From Bacillus sp. RO3 (GTDB lineage: Bacteria; Bacillota; Bacilli; Bacillales; Bacillaceae_B): 64,000 bases of DNA. The notes under the pieces are model-generated. The model was given only the letters and a program-made list of their open reading frames with translations, did not search any database and had not been told where the DNA came from. A program made the position numbers and the translations under genes. Location of the stretch: positions 62,001-126,000 of the forward strand of contig NZ_JAAXCV010000032.1 of the NCBI RefSeq assembly GCF_012911895.1. Reading direction: 5' to 3'. Shown here one piece after another: positions 26,367-34,606 of this stretch. The first letter of the stretch is position 1. Every line of letters begins with the position of its first letter.

Positions 26367-26738
26367 TTATAATGTTTTGGCTGCGAATACAATGAGAAGC
26401 ACCCATGCGGCTAAGAAACTGATGCCCCCTAGAGGAGTGATCGCCCCCAGGATCTTGATACCAGAGATACTCAAGACATACAGGCTTCCCGAGAATAGAA
26501 TCGTTCCGATCAACATCAGCCAGCCTGACCAGGAAAGCAATGACGTTGGAGTCACATTTCCCATCAGGACCCCTACAATGATGATTCCGATTGCATGGAA
26601 CATTTGATAGAGAACTCCCGTATTCCATATGTCGATATACTTTTGTGAGATTTTCCCTTCCAATGCGTGAGCACCGAAAGCTCCTAACGCGACTGACAAA
26701 AAGGCGTTGATTGCCCCAATGATAATAAATGTTTTCAT
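26367..26738 (-). CDS. ywdK: DUF423 membrane protein YwdK
   Basis: Integral membrane protein of 123 residues of the DUF423 family. Four hydrophobic helices; the conserved start IIGAINAFLSVALGAFGAHA and YQMFHAIGIIIVG are present. No activity is known. GGAGGG precedes the ATG. It converges on gerQ, as in B. subtilis, and lies 28 bp downstream of the ywdI-like gene on the same strand. Confidence 0.92.
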   Translation of the reverse strand: MKTFIIIGAINAFLSVALGAFGAHALEGKISQKYIDIWNTGVLYQMFHAIGIIIVGVLMGNVTPTSLLSWSGWLMLIGTILFSGSLYVLSISGIKILGAITPLGGISFLAAWVLLIVFAAKTL

Positions 26739-26766
26739 GATGACCCTCCTGCTCCTTCACTACTGA

Positions 26767-27048
26767 TTAAAAATCGAATAAAGAGTTTCCATTGGCTCCG
26801 TCATCCGTCTCCAGGGGCTCTTCCTTCTGGATGGCCACCGGCTTCTGACTTGGCTGTGACTCCTGAAAATATGGGGTGGATGGTTGTGCAGAAAATGAAG
26901 TCGCTGCCGTGTTTTCTTCCAGCAACACTTCGCATAGAGCCTTTATTGAATACACATGCTCCCGGATCGTTTGGGACTTTTCTGCTGACTTCGCTTTTCC
27001 GAGTTCAAGCTCTATCTTTTTTATTAATGTGTGATGAGGGATATTCAC
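26767..27048 (-). CDS. ywdI: YwdI-like DUF5327 protein
   Basis: Cytoplasmic protein of 93 residues. Residues 1-45 form two helices with the pattern HTLIKKIELELGKAKSAEKS and IREHVYSIKALCEVLLE, typical of the YwdI/DUF5327 group. The rest is a low-complexity S/Q/P linker ending in the short acidic motif NSLFDF. The start is GTG at 27048 with AAGGAGG overlapping the end of the upstream channel gene, so translation of the two is coupled. Function unknown. Confidence 0.8.
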   Translation of the reverse strand: MNIPHHTLIKKIELELGKAKSAEKSQTIREHVYSIKALCEVLLEENTAATSFSAQPSTPYFQESQPSQKPVAIQKEEPLETDDGANGNSLFDF

Positions 27049-27059
27049 GTTTTTCCTCC

Positions 27060-28097
27060 TTAACCGTTTAAAGCTGTTTCAAACCGTGATAATTCTTCTT
27101 CCGAACCAAACATAATGATTTTATCATGAGGCTTTAATTTTTCCGAGGGATTTGGATTACTGATGAGCCCTTCTTCTCTCAGAATGGCGACGATTGTGAC
27201 ACCGTACCGCTTTCTGATATCATTCTCCGCGATGGACTGATTGGCAAATGGAGAGCGATCCGGTAATGATATCTCTTCAAAGCCGTAGTCTTTCTTTTGC
27301 GTTTGGAACATCATATCTACATATTCTACACTAAGGGGCTTTACAATAGACATGACCATCTGTTTTCCTCCGATCAGGGAGGGATTGATGACTTTAGAGG
27401 CCCCTGCCTTCTGCAGCTTATTGATGGATTCGACTTTTTCGGCCCTTGCCACAATATGCAGGCCTGGGTTCAGCTCGGCTGCCGTCAACGTGGTGAACAC
27501 ATTCTCGGCATCATTTGGTAACGTAATGACAAGGCCGCTTGCTTTCTCGATTCCTGCATCAAGAAGGACAGAGTCTTCCGTTGCATCACCTATTAAATAG
27601 TATTGATCGTGCAGCCGGTGTGTTTCAATGACGTCAAAATCATTGTCTATGTATACGGCAGGGATATTTCTATGTTTAAGCTGCTCCAGTACCTGGCTCC
27701 CCACCCTGCCGAGACCGCATACGATAATATGATCAGACAAACCTTTGATTTTTTTCTTCATTCTCTTCTCCTTCATGGCTCGGGATAACTCTCCCTCCAG
27801 CATAACAGATGCGATTGCCCCGACACCATATGATACAATTCCGATCGCAATCGGTATCATCACCATGGCAAACACCTTTCCCTCTTTCGTCAAGGGAACC
27901 ACGTCGCCATATCCAACGGTTAACACGGTAATCACAGTGAGCCATAGAGATTGAAAGAAGGGCAAATCCTCAAAGATCATAAAGGCTATGGTTGCAAGCA
28001 GCACAATACTATTGATGGCGATCAGGCTGTTCCGTAAATGGCGGTACTTGTTCAATACGTTATGGAGGGCACTCAACACAACTTTCCATTCCTTCAT
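27060..28097 (-). CDS. Two-helix potassium channel with RCK domains
   Basis: K+ channel subunit of 345 residues. The membrane part holds helix 1 (SIVLLATIAFMIFED), the pore and the selectivity filter TVGYGD, and helix 2. It is followed by an RCK/TrkA-N Rossmann domain (IIVCGLGRVGSQVLEQL) and a TrkA-C domain from residue ~255. It is related to B. subtilis YugO and MthK. Ligand (Ca, nucleotide) unknown. The ATG follows GTGAGGAAAG. It is six bases from the small CxxC protein upstream and eleven bases from the ywdI-like gene downstream, so it is the centre of a compact operon. Confidence 0.93.
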   Translation of the reverse strand: MKEWKVVLSALHNVLNKYRHLRNSLIAINSIVLLATIAFMIFEDLPFFQSLWLTVITVLTVGYGDVVPLTKEGKVFAMVMIPIAIGIVSYGVGAIASVMLEGELSRAMKEKRMKKKIKGLSDHIIVCGLGRVGSQVLEQLKHRNIPAVYIDNDFDVIETHRLHDQYYLIGDATEDSVLLDAGIEKASGLVITLPNDAENVFTTLTAAELNPGLHIVARAEKVESINKLQKAGASKVINPSLIGGKQMVMSIVKPLSVEYVDMMFQTQKKDYGFEEISLPDRSPFANQSIAENDIRKRYGVTIVAILREEGLISNPNPSEKLKPHDKIIMFGSEEELSRFETALNG

Positions 28098-28103
28098 CTT
28101 TCC

Positions 28104-28292
28104 TCACTTCCCTTTTCCTTTTATCTTAGGAGTGAATTTCATGCAGGGACTTCCGGAGGATTGAAAAACCACCAGTGACGGCATAGATCTCGTTTTGAAC
28201 CCGTACCCTTTACAGCCCCTAGGATGGGCCTGCTCCCAGGTTGTATAAAAATACCGGCATTGAAAACAGTTAATGCGCTCTTCTTTGTTCAT
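28104..28292 (-). CDS. Small cysteine-rich protein downstream of ung
   Basis: Protein of 62 residues, MNKEERINCFQCRYFYTTWE followed by HPRGCKGYGFKTRSMPS and SGSPCMKFTPK. Four cysteines (CxxC, C, C) suggest a zinc or Fe-S site. The same small protein is commonly found in Bacillus next to uracil-DNA glycosylase, sometimes annotated as such by association. The ATG at 28292 follows AGAGGGAG; an upstream in-frame extension would run across the parS site. A role in nucleic-acid metabolism is only guessed from position. Confidence 0.8.
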   Translation of the reverse strand: MNKEERINCFQCRYFYTTWEQAHPRGCKGYGFKTRSMPSLVVFQSSGSPCMKFTPKIKGKGK

Positions 28293-28337
28293 GTAACGTC
28301 TCCCTCTGCACATTGACCCCTTTGCCGGGTCAACCTT

Positions 28338-28353
28338 TGTTTCACGTGAAACA
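28338..28353. promoter_or_regulatory. parS chromosome-segregation site
   Basis: TGTTTCACGTGAAACA is a perfect 16-bp palindrome identical to the Bacillus parS consensus (TGTTNCACGTGAAACA) bound by ParB/Spo0J. It lies four bases after the ung stop codon, outside any gene. ParB spreading and SMC loading start at such sites, which cluster near the replication origin. Confidence 0.93.
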
Positions 28354-28357
28354 TCTT

Positions 28358-29029
28358 CTATTCGATGCACCAATCGATCTCTGCCATCCCTTGTTCCCGA
28401 AGATATTCGTTTGTTTTAGAATACGGCTTACTGCCAAAGAAACCCCGGTGAGCAGATAAGGGGCTCGGGTGGGGAGCCTTCACAATAAAGTGCCTGGATG
28501 AATCAATGAGCGATTGCTTTCCTTGTGCAGGCTTCCCCCATAATATGAACACCACCGGTTTTTCCCGTTCATTCAGGACCGAGATGACACGATCCGTAAA
28601 GCGTTCCCACCCTTTTCCCCGATGGGAGTGCGCTTTTCCATCCTGTACGGTTAAAACAGTATTCAATAAGAGGACACCTTGCTCCGCCCATTTTACAAGG
28701 GATCCATGAGTCGGGACAGGACAACCGATATCATCCTGAAGCTCTTTGTACATATTTCGTAACGACGGCGGAATGTTCACTCCTTTTTTGACCGAAAAGC
28801 TTAACCCTTCAGCCTGATTCGGACCGTGATAGGGATCTTGCCCGAGGAGAACAACCTTCACATCGTGATACGCTGTGTAATGAAAGGCATTGAAAATATT
28901 ATGCATGGAAGGATAGATCGTGTTGATTTCATATTCCCCTTTAAGCCACTCCCTTAAATTCTCGTAGTATTCCTTCTTACGTTCATCTTCGAGAATGTCT
29001 GCCCAATCGTTTTCAAAAATCTTCGTCAC
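28358..29029 (-). CDS. ung: Uracil-DNA glycosylase
   Basis: Family-1 UDG of 223 residues that removes uracil from DNA in base-excision repair. The water-activating loop [18 protein letters not shown] and the minor-groove loop [13 protein letters not shown] are intact; [12 protein letters not shown] is also typical. The start is GTG at 29029 (MTKIFENDW), with AAAGGATG upstream. It is 15 bp downstream of the DUF4230 gene on the same strand and followed by a parS site and the small cysteine-rich protein. Confidence 0.97.
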   Translation of the reverse strand: MTKIFENDWADILEDERKKEYYENLREWLKGEYEINTIYPSMHNIFNAFHYTAYHDVKVVLLGQDPYHGPNQAEGLSFSVKKGVNIPPSLRNMYKELQDDIGCPVPTHGSLVKWAEQGVLLLNTVLTVQDGKAHSHRGKGWERFTDRVISVLNEREKPVVFILWGKPAQGKQSLIDSSRHFIVKAPHPSPLSAHRGFFGSKPYSKTNEYLREQGMAEIDWCIE

Positions 29030-29044
29030 TATGAGACATCCTTT

Positions 29045-29812
29045 CTAGTTCTGATACTGAATGGTCAGGTCATACCCCAGCTGTTCAAAGAAACCCTTCA
29101 ACGATTTTTCCGCGTTCTTCTCTGCCGCCTGAAGGATCCCCTGCTCCACCGCTTCCTGACTGATTTGGTCCTTTGCCACTTCCGCCAGTGCAAACCCTTC
29201 GTTCCAGTCCACATCTCGCCTGAAGATCCCCTCTACAGAAAAAGTCTTTATATTGTCCGTATCAATAGAGGGTTCCTGTAGGATCTTGGCACGGGGCAGG
29301 GTCAACTCAATTACTTTCGTCTCTTCATCCACTACTATATCGTCTTGGTCAATCCCCTGTAAATCGACTCCTGCAAGCACGGTTCCAGGGACGACCATCA
29401 GAAGCTTTCGTTTCGTTCCTGGAAGATCCGTATTGATGGATTTCCCAAATAATTGATTATCCTCCTGTTCGATTACAGCTTTCACAAACCCTTGAGCCGT
29501 TGCCAGTGAGCTCATCTCCTGGATCCTCTCGACAAACGACCCTCTCTCTTCTGTAAAGGTAGATCCGGACAGCCAAGAATAGACTCCTATGGATGCTCCG
29601 CCTAGTAATAAAATAAAGAGTAATAGTATCAACAACACTCTATTCCTCCAGAAGGACATAAAGGCCCTTGCCATTTTCCAAGCCGAAAAATGCCTGCTGC
29701 TTCTATTATCAAGCGCCAAAGTGGCACTGCTTTCACGTTCACTCGCTTTCATATCTGCCAAAATCGCTTCAATTTCTTGTATTTTCTTGTATTGATTTGT
29801 CAAATGCTCCAC
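29045..29812 (-). CDS. DUF4230 membrane-anchored protein
   Basis: Protein of 255 residues. The N-terminal ~55 residues are cytoplasmic, then one membrane helix (VLLILLLFILLLGGASIGV). The extracytoplasmic C-terminal DUF4230 domain has the usual pattern KLLMVVPGTVLAGVDLQGI, VIELTLPRAKILQEPSID and a final helical part with Q-A-E-N-A. Function unknown. The proposed GTG start follows GGGAGG. Cotranscription with ung (15-bp gap) is likely. Confidence 0.85.
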   Translation of the reverse strand: MEHLTNQYKKIQEIEAILADMKASERESSATLALDNRSSRHFSAWKMARAFMSFWRNRVLLILLLFILLLGGASIGVYSWLSGSTFTEERGSFVERIQEMSSLATAQGFVKAVIEQEDNQLFGKSINTDLPGTKRKLLMVVPGTVLAGVDLQGIDQDDIVVDEETKVIELTLPRAKILQEPSIDTDNIKTFSVEGIFRRDVDWNEGFALAEVAKDQISQEAVEQGILQAAEKNAEKSLKGFFEQLGYDLTIQYQN

Positions 29813-29892
29813 CTTCCTCCCTTCTATTATAGGAAATATTGTGGAATCTTGGAAACAATTATTCTCTCGGATTCGTTTCTATATATTGGAAA

Positions 29893-29917
29893 GTTTGGAT
29901 GTAATAAAACCGGGAAT
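29893..29917 (+). promoter_or_regulatory. Sigma-B-type promoter
   Basis: GTTTGG (29893-29898), a 13-base spacer and GGGAAT (29912-29917) match the sigma-B consensus GTTTAA-N12-15-GGGWAW except at two -35 bases. The downstream product belongs to a known general-stress family. Confidence 0.6.
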
Positions 29918-29954
29918 ACATGGAACAAGACATAAAATATGGAGGGACTCTGAT

Positions 29955-30305
29955 ATGTATAAGGTGCAAACAGTTGAGAATGTAGTAGATGCGAAAAAAG
30001 AAATAGAAACATTCACGAATGAAGGCTACACCAAGGACGAAATCTATGTGTTCGCTCATGATAAACACCGCTCGGAAAACATAACGGAAGCCACCCAAAC
30101 AGAATCCACAGGAATAAAAGAACAAGGAATCGTCGAATCCATGGGGAATTTATTCAACAGCCGTGGAGATGAATTACGTTCGAAAATGAAGGCTGTAGGG
30201 CTGAATCAGGCAGAAGCGGACGCCTATGAGGAAGAACTGGATAAAGGAAAGCTTGTGATCGTCGCTTCCAAAGAAGCTACAGATAATGATGCGAAACCTT
30301 TTTAA
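29955..30305 (+). CDS. YflT-domain general stress protein
   Basis: Protein of 116 residues beginning MYKVQTVENVVDAKKEIETF, the YflT/GSP17M family pattern (heat-induced general stress protein). It ends with EEELDKGKLVIVASKE. It has no membrane segment. Family members in B. subtilis are sigma-B controlled and the upstream sequence has a sigma-B-like promoter. The ATG at 29955 follows GGAGGG; a longer reading frame upstream includes the promoter itself and is rejected. A terminator follows. Confidence 0.87.
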   Translation: MYKVQTVENVVDAKKEIETFTNEGYTKDEIYVFAHDKHRSENITEATQTESTGIKEQGIVESMGNLFNSRGDELRSKMKAVGLNQAEADAYEEELDKGKLVIVASKEATDNDAKPF

Positions 30306-30331
30306 GTAATGGAATGAACGCCCTAATCCGA

Positions 30332-30368
30332 AAAGACGTCGAGGAAGTCATTCCCGCCGTCTTTTTTT
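30332..30368 (+). terminator. Terminator of stress gene
   Basis: AAAGACG and CGTCTTT close a 19-base loop, with a run of seven T after the stem. Confidence 0.65.
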
Positions 30369-30461
30369 GCAGGGACACCTAGGCGAAACCATTTGTATTT
30401 ACCTGCACGTTATTATATTCTTTAGTCAGACTTGACCTACTTTCTTAGGAGGAATTCAACC

Positions 30462-31271
30462 ATGACATTAAAGAAAACCCTTACGATCGCAGGATCCGAT
30501 ACAAGCGGTGGAGCAGGGATCCAAGCAGACCTTAAAACGTTCCAGGAGCACGGCGTATACGGGATGACAGCTCTTACAACGGTCGTTACTATGGATCCGG
30601 ATAATCACTGGCATCACCAGGTCCATCCCCTATCCATTGATACATTGGAAGCCCAATTACAAACGGTTCTCTCCGTCGGCATCGATGCCATGAAAACAGG
30701 CATGCTCGGTACCGTTGAAATCATTGAACTGGCAGCGAAAAAAATGGATGAATTCGGTTTAGATAAAGTCGTCATCGACCCTGTAATGGTATGCAAAGGG
30801 GAAGATGAAGTGCTGAATCCGGAAACAACAGACGCCATGAGGGAGCATCTTCTTAAACGTGCAACCGTAGTGACACCCAACCTTTTCGAAGCAGGTCAGC
30901 TTGCTCAAACGGGGCCGATCAAAACCATCGATGAAATGAAAGAAGCAGCCAAGGTGATCCATGACCTAGGGGCTAAAAACGTCGTCATCAAAGGCGGAAA
31001 GCAACTGAAGCATGATAAGGCACTCGACCTGTTCTATGACGGAAATGAATTTACACTTCTTGAAGAAGAGAAAGTAGACACGACCTATAATCATGGAGCA
31101 GGGTGTACATTCGCAGCAGCCATCACATCCAATCTTGCCAATGGACAAGACGTGAAGGAAGCAGTAGAAAACGCCAAAACCTTCGTCACTGCCGCCATCA
31201 AGCACGGCTTCAAACTGAACCAATACGTTGGACCCGTCATGCACGGAGCTTACAATCGTCTCGAAAACTAA
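30462..31271 (+). CDS. pdxK: Pyridoxine/HMP kinase PdxK (ThiD-type)
   Basis: Ribokinase-family kinase of 269 residues, very similar to B. subtilis PdxK (271 residues), which phosphorylates pyridoxal/pyridoxine and hydroxymethylpyrimidine. The N-terminal [19 protein letters not shown] is typical. [16 protein letters not shown] and the nucleotide site THGAGCTF variant [11 protein letters not shown] carry the anion hole and catalytic cysteine region. GGAGGAATTCAACC precedes the ATG at 30462. It is a single gene bounded by terminators; salvage of vitamin B6 is the probable role. Confidence 0.93.
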   Translation: MTLKKTLTIAGSDTSGGAGIQADLKTFQEHGVYGMTALTTVVTMDPDNHWHHQVHPLSIDTLEAQLQTVLSVGIDAMKTGMLGTVEIIELAAKKMDEFGLDKVVIDPVMVCKGEDEVLNPETTDAMREHLLKRATVVTPNLFEAGQLAQTGPIKTIDEMKEAAKVIHDLGAKNVVIKGGKQLKHDKALDLFYDGNEFTLLEEEKVDTTYNHGAGCTFAAAITSNLANGQDVKEAVENAKTFVTAAIKHGFKLNQYVGPVMHGAYNRLEN

Positions 31272-31280
31272 ACATGACCC

Positions 31281-31336
31281 ATGCCAGGCACAAATGAAGG
31301 ACATCGTGCCTGGCATTTTTTTGAGGGACGGACCTT
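31281..31336 (+). terminator. pdxK terminator fused to dispersed repeat
   Basis: ATGCCAGGCAC (31281-31291) and GTGCCTGGCAT (31306-31316) form a perfect 11-bp stem followed by seven T. GAGGGACGGACCTT (31323-31336) follows at once, another copy of the dispersed repeat. Confidence 0.85.
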
Positions 31337-31513
31337 GAAATGGATATATACCCGTTGGATCGAAAAAACCCCAATCAACTAAAGCCATTCTCCTTATACG
31401 TCTCCCCCCTTACCCCTATCCTTTTCAAACATACTTTTCGCATTCAATCATGAATTTTAGTAAGATAGTACATAATGGTTAAGAGTCTTTTCTGTATTTA
31501 AGGAGGAAAACGA

Positions 31514-31861
31514 ATGGAACCGATTAAGATGGCAGATGTGCAAGGGATCATTACCAAGCTTGCCCGCCAGGACGTTTATATACATTTAGAAACCACCAAC
31601 GGAGCCTACGCTTCTCACTTCAATGAGGGATTCTTCTCGGCTGGAGCCTACATCCGTAATGCGAAGGTCAATTATGAGCATGGAAAAATCATCGGGGACG
31701 GACCTTACCGGGTCGGCTTGAAAATCGATATCGGCTGGATTTATGCCGAGGGGCTGACTCATTATGAATTCGATGAACAGGGTCGCCTGCTGCTTGCAGG
31801 ACATGGCGGCGACGGAAAACTCGCCGTTGCCCTTGAAATCAGCCCGACACCTTTCAGCTAA
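31514..31861 (+). CDS. yojF: YojF family protein (DUF1806)
   Basis: Protein of 115 residues, MEPIKMADVQGIITKLARQD at the start and KVNYEHGKIIGDGPYRVGL in the middle, typical of YojF/DUF1806. It is always found upstream of a BshB-type deacetylase in Bacillus, so a link to bacillithiol metabolism is likely though unproven. The ATG follows AAGGAGG. The gap to bshB2 is 33 bp. Confidence 0.92.
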   Translation: MEPIKMADVQGIITKLARQDVYIHLETTNGAYASHFNEGFFSAGAYIRNAKVNYEHGKIIGDGPYRVGLKIDIGWIYAEGLTHYEFDEQGRLLLAGHGGDGKLAVALEISPTPFS

Positions 31862-31894
31862 ACAATTTGAACCAATATAAAAGGAGAGGTCAAC

Positions 31895-32578
31895 ATGGAA
31901 AAAGAAAGACAAGTACTTGTCATCTTTCCCCACCCGGACGATGAGGCATTTGGAGTGTCAGGGACCATTTCGACTCACGTAAAGAATGGAACACCTGTCA
32001 CCTACGCCTGCCTTACATTAGGGGAAATGGGAAGAAACCTGGGTAACCCGCCCTTTGCCACGAGAGAATCACTTCCTTTAATCCGGAAGAAAGAGCTGCA
32101 AAAAGCGGCAGATGTGATGGGAATTCAGGATCTGCGCATGATGGGTTACAGAGATAAGACCCTGGAATTTGAAAATGATGAAAAGCTTGCGAACATGGTG
32201 ACAGAGCTGATTGAAGAAGTGAACCCTTCTCTCATCATCACGTTCTATCCTGACTTCTCTGTCCACCCCGATCACGAAGCAACGGCACGGGCTGTCGTTC
32301 GTGCGGTTCGACGCCTTCCTAAATCATCAAGACCGAAGCTTCACTGCCTCGCCTTCTCAAAAAACTGCGAAGAAGAACTGGGCAAGCCGGATATCCTTAT
32401 TGATATCACACAGGTGAAGGATCAAAAAATCGATGCCATGAAGGCTCACATCTCTCAAACCGCCTGGATGCTGAAGGATCTTGAAAAAGGCATTGAACAA
32501 AATGATCCAGAGGCTTTAAAATGGGTAACCGTTGAACGATTCTGGAGCTACCAATGGGAAAACGATAACGTCACATAA
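31895..32578 (+). CDS. bshB2: Bacillithiol biosynthesis deacetylase BshB2
   Basis: Zinc-dependent LmbE-type N-deacetylase of 227 residues. FPHPDDEAFGVSGTI carries the HPDD metal/catalytic motif and VHPDHEATARAVVR the second histidine ligand. The enzyme removes acetate from GlcNAc-malate (or a bacillithiol conjugate) during bacillithiol synthesis. It follows yojF, as in B. subtilis yojF-yojG, and is closed by a hairpin terminator. Bacillithiol is the main low-molecular-weight thiol of Bacillaceae. Confidence 0.94.
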   Translation: MEKERQVLVIFPHPDDEAFGVSGTISTHVKNGTPVTYACLTLGEMGRNLGNPPFATRESLPLIRKKELQKAADVMGIQDLRMMGYRDKTLEFENDEKLANMVTELIEEVNPSLIITFYPDFSVHPDHEATARAVVRAVRRLPKSSRPKLHCLAFSKNCEEELGKPDILIDITQVKDQKIDAMKAHISQTAWMLKDLEKGIEQNDPEALKWVTVERFWSYQWENDNVT

Positions 32579-32587
32579 GGAAGAAGA

Positions 32588-32618
32588 AAGAGTTTAGGCA
32601 CAGCTTAAACTCTTTTTT
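32588..32618 (+). terminator. bshB2 terminator
   Basis: AAGAGTTTA and TAAACTCTT with a nine-base loop, then four more T. Confidence 0.85.
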
Positions 32619-32746
32619 GTTTGGACTGTTATGCAAGTTGACAGTTTCTGCTGCATGATGCTCCCTTTCAGGGCGGCAGGTTGTACAAGGGCGATTGTAT
32701 TGAGACTCTTCTAAATTTAACATCCTCGAGTATACTAAGAAAAGTA

Positions 32747-32813
32747 AGTGAGTGATTACTCACTTTACAAACAAACTCACATCCTTTATATTAATAGTGA
32801 GTAATCACTCATT
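32747..32813 (+). promoter_or_regulatory. ABC operon promoter flanked by two TetR-type operators
   Basis: TTTACA (32764-32769), a 17-base spacer and TATATT (32787-32792) make a sigma-A promoter. AGTGAGTGATTACTCACT (32747-32764) touches the -35. AGTGAGTAATCACTCATT (32796-32813) lies just beyond the -10. The two are 17/18 identical in opposite orientation. The TetR-family gene at the end of the operon is the likely reader. Confidence 0.82.
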
Positions 32814-32836
32814 AACCTTGGAAAGGCGTGATTCAA

Positions 32837-33562
32837 GTGGATTCCATCATTCATTTAAATGAGCTTTCAAAATCTTTCGGCACTCAAGACATACTGAAAA
32901 ACGTGTCACTTGCCATACAAAAAGGGGATATTTATGGACTGCTTGGACCTTCTGGTTCAGGAAAAACAACATTGATCAAGCTGATGATCGGTCTTGAATT
33001 GCCTTCCACCGGCACCGTTACCTTCAAGGGAAACAAACTGAAAGCGAAAGAGCTGTATCCATCCATCGGTTATATGGCTCAATCCGATGCCCTTTACGAT
33101 GAGCTGACGGCCCGGGAAAACCTGTCATTCATGGCATCTCTTTACGGATTAAAGAAAACAAGGCGCGAGCAGATTGAAAAAGTGATGAAAACCGTCGATC
33201 TCCTTGAACACCTCGATAAACCTGTACACCAATACTCTGGTGGCATGAAGAGAAGACTTTCTCTTGCCATTGCCCTTTTACATGATCCAGAGGTTTTATT
33301 GTTAGATGAACCGACAGTTGGAATTGATCCTGTCCTGCGAAAAGAGATCTGGGACAGTTTTCACCGTCTAAAAGAGGAAGGAAGAACCCTCATCATTACG
33401 ACCCATGTCATGGATGAAGCGGAGAGATGCGACCGTCTCGGTCTCCTGCAGCATGGAGAAATCATTGCAAGTGACTCACCTGCTGCCATAAAAGAATTCT
33501 ATGGGGTCACTTCGATTGAAGAAGTATTTCTTAAAAATGGAGGTGTTTCCATTGAGAATTAG
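32837..33562 (+). CDS. ABC transporter ATP-binding protein
   Basis: ABC ATPase of about 241 residues. Walker A is GPSGSGKTT, the Q-loop is in YMAQSDALYDELTA, the signature is YSGGMKRRLSLA, Walker B is VLLLDEPTVGIDP, and the H-loop is in IITTHVMDEAERC. It is the DrrA/NatA-like subgroup that energises ABC-2 exporters. The GTG at 32837 has AAAGG ten bases upstream; an in-frame GTG at 32828 is too close to it. Its stop overlaps the start of the permease by 11 bases. Substrate (drug, lipid or peptide) is unknown. Confidence 0.94.
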   Translation: MDSIIHLNELSKSFGTQDILKNVSLAIQKGDIYGLLGPSGSGKTTLIKLMIGLELPSTGTVTFKGNKLKAKELYPSIGYMAQSDALYDELTARENLSFMASLYGLKKTRREQIEKVMKTVDLLEHLDKPVHQYSGGMKRRLSLAIALLHDPEVLLLDEPTVGIDPVLRKEIWDSFHRLKEEGRTLIITTHVMDEAERCDRLGLLQHGEIIASDSPAAIKEFYGVTSIEEVFLKNGGVSIEN

Positions 33563-34568
33563 AGGCTTTGTGATCCGGATTCTTCAGCAGCTGCTCCGGG
33601 ATAAACGTACATTGGCCCTGATGTTTTTAGCACCATTGTTAATTCTCAGTATGTTGTCCCTCGTATTTGACTCAGATGATTATGAGGCAAAGGTGGCGAT
33701 CGTAGATCTTCCACAACAGCTTGAAGCAAAGCTCGATACAAGTGATTTTGAGCCGTATTCCAGTCCCGATAAAGCATTAAAAGCGATAAAAGCTGGGGAA
33801 CTGGATGCCTATATAACCTTTGATGATCCCGCTTCCCCTTCGATTGTCATCGAAGGAAGCGAGCCCGCCGTCAACGGCGCAGTCATGAAAAAGGTTCAGA
33901 CCCTGTTTCCTTCCAACTCTCAAACTCTATCGGATAACGTGGAGTATGTGTATGGGAACAGTGACATGAAGATGTTTGATTCCTTTGGACCCGTTCTCCT
34001 CGGTTTTTTTGTCTTCTTCTTCGTCTTTCTCATCAGCGGGGTATCCTTCCTGAGGGAACGGACGACGGGTACTCTGGAGAGACTGCTTGCATCACCTATT
34101 AAAATATGGGAAATGGTTGTGAGTTACGTGATCGGATTCGGCATCGTCACCCTCCTCCAGGCAACCTTGATCACCTGGTATGCGATTTATATTCTGGATA
34201 TGATGATGCATGGAAGCTTTTACAATGTATTGATCATCATTGTGTCTTTATCGTTCACTGCCCTGACATTGGGAATATTGCTGTCGGCTTTTGCCAAGAA
34301 TGAACTACAGATGATGCAGTTCATCCCGATCGTCGTAGTGCCGCAGATTTTCTTTTCGGGATTATTCAATTTGGACTCCATCTCTGAGTGGCTGAGCTGG
34401 ATCGGACCCGCCACCCCGCTTTTCTACGCTGCCAACGCGTTAAGGGACGTGATGATCCGGGGATTTGCTTTTGAAGATCTGCTCTTTGATTTATCAATAT
34501 TGATTGGATTTTCTCTCCTTTTCATTGTACTCAATGTTGCAGCCCTCAGAAAATACCGTAAAATATAG
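33552..34568 (+). CDS. ABC-2 type exporter permease
   Basis: Membrane subunit of 338 residues. One N-terminal helix (LALMFLAPLLILSMLSLVF) is followed by an extracellular domain of ~130 residues. Five further helices follow, with the ABC-2 signature region FLRERTTGTLERLLASPI. Such YhgE/DrrB-like permeases export drugs or lipids. The TTG start at 33552 is preceded by GGAGGTG inside the ATPase gene, so translation is coupled. The regulator gene follows after 38 bp. Confidence 0.92.
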   Translation: MRIRGFVIRILQQLLRDKRTLALMFLAPLLILSMLSLVFDSDDYEAKVAIVDLPQQLEAKLDTSDFEPYSSPDKALKAIKAGELDAYITFDDPASPSIVIEGSEPAVNGAVMKKVQTLFPSNSQTLSDNVEYVYGNSDMKMFDSFGPVLLGFFVFFFVFLISGVSFLRERTTGTLERLLASPIKIWEMVVSYVIGFGIVTLLQATLITWYAIYILDMMMHGSFYNVLIIIVSLSFTALTLGILLSAFAKNELQMMQFIPIVVVPQIFFSGLFNLDSISEWLSWIGPATPLFYAANALRDVMIRGFAFEDLLFDLSILIGFSLLFIVLNVAALRKYRKI

Positions 34569-34606
34569 GATAAGGATTTCAGAACGTTATGTTAGGGGTT
34601 TAAAGC

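Noticed and set aside
31695-31706. Another copy of the GGGACGGACCTT repeat inside yojF
   Set aside because: It encodes the conserved GDGPYR segment in frame, so it is best explained by coding sequence and coincidence.
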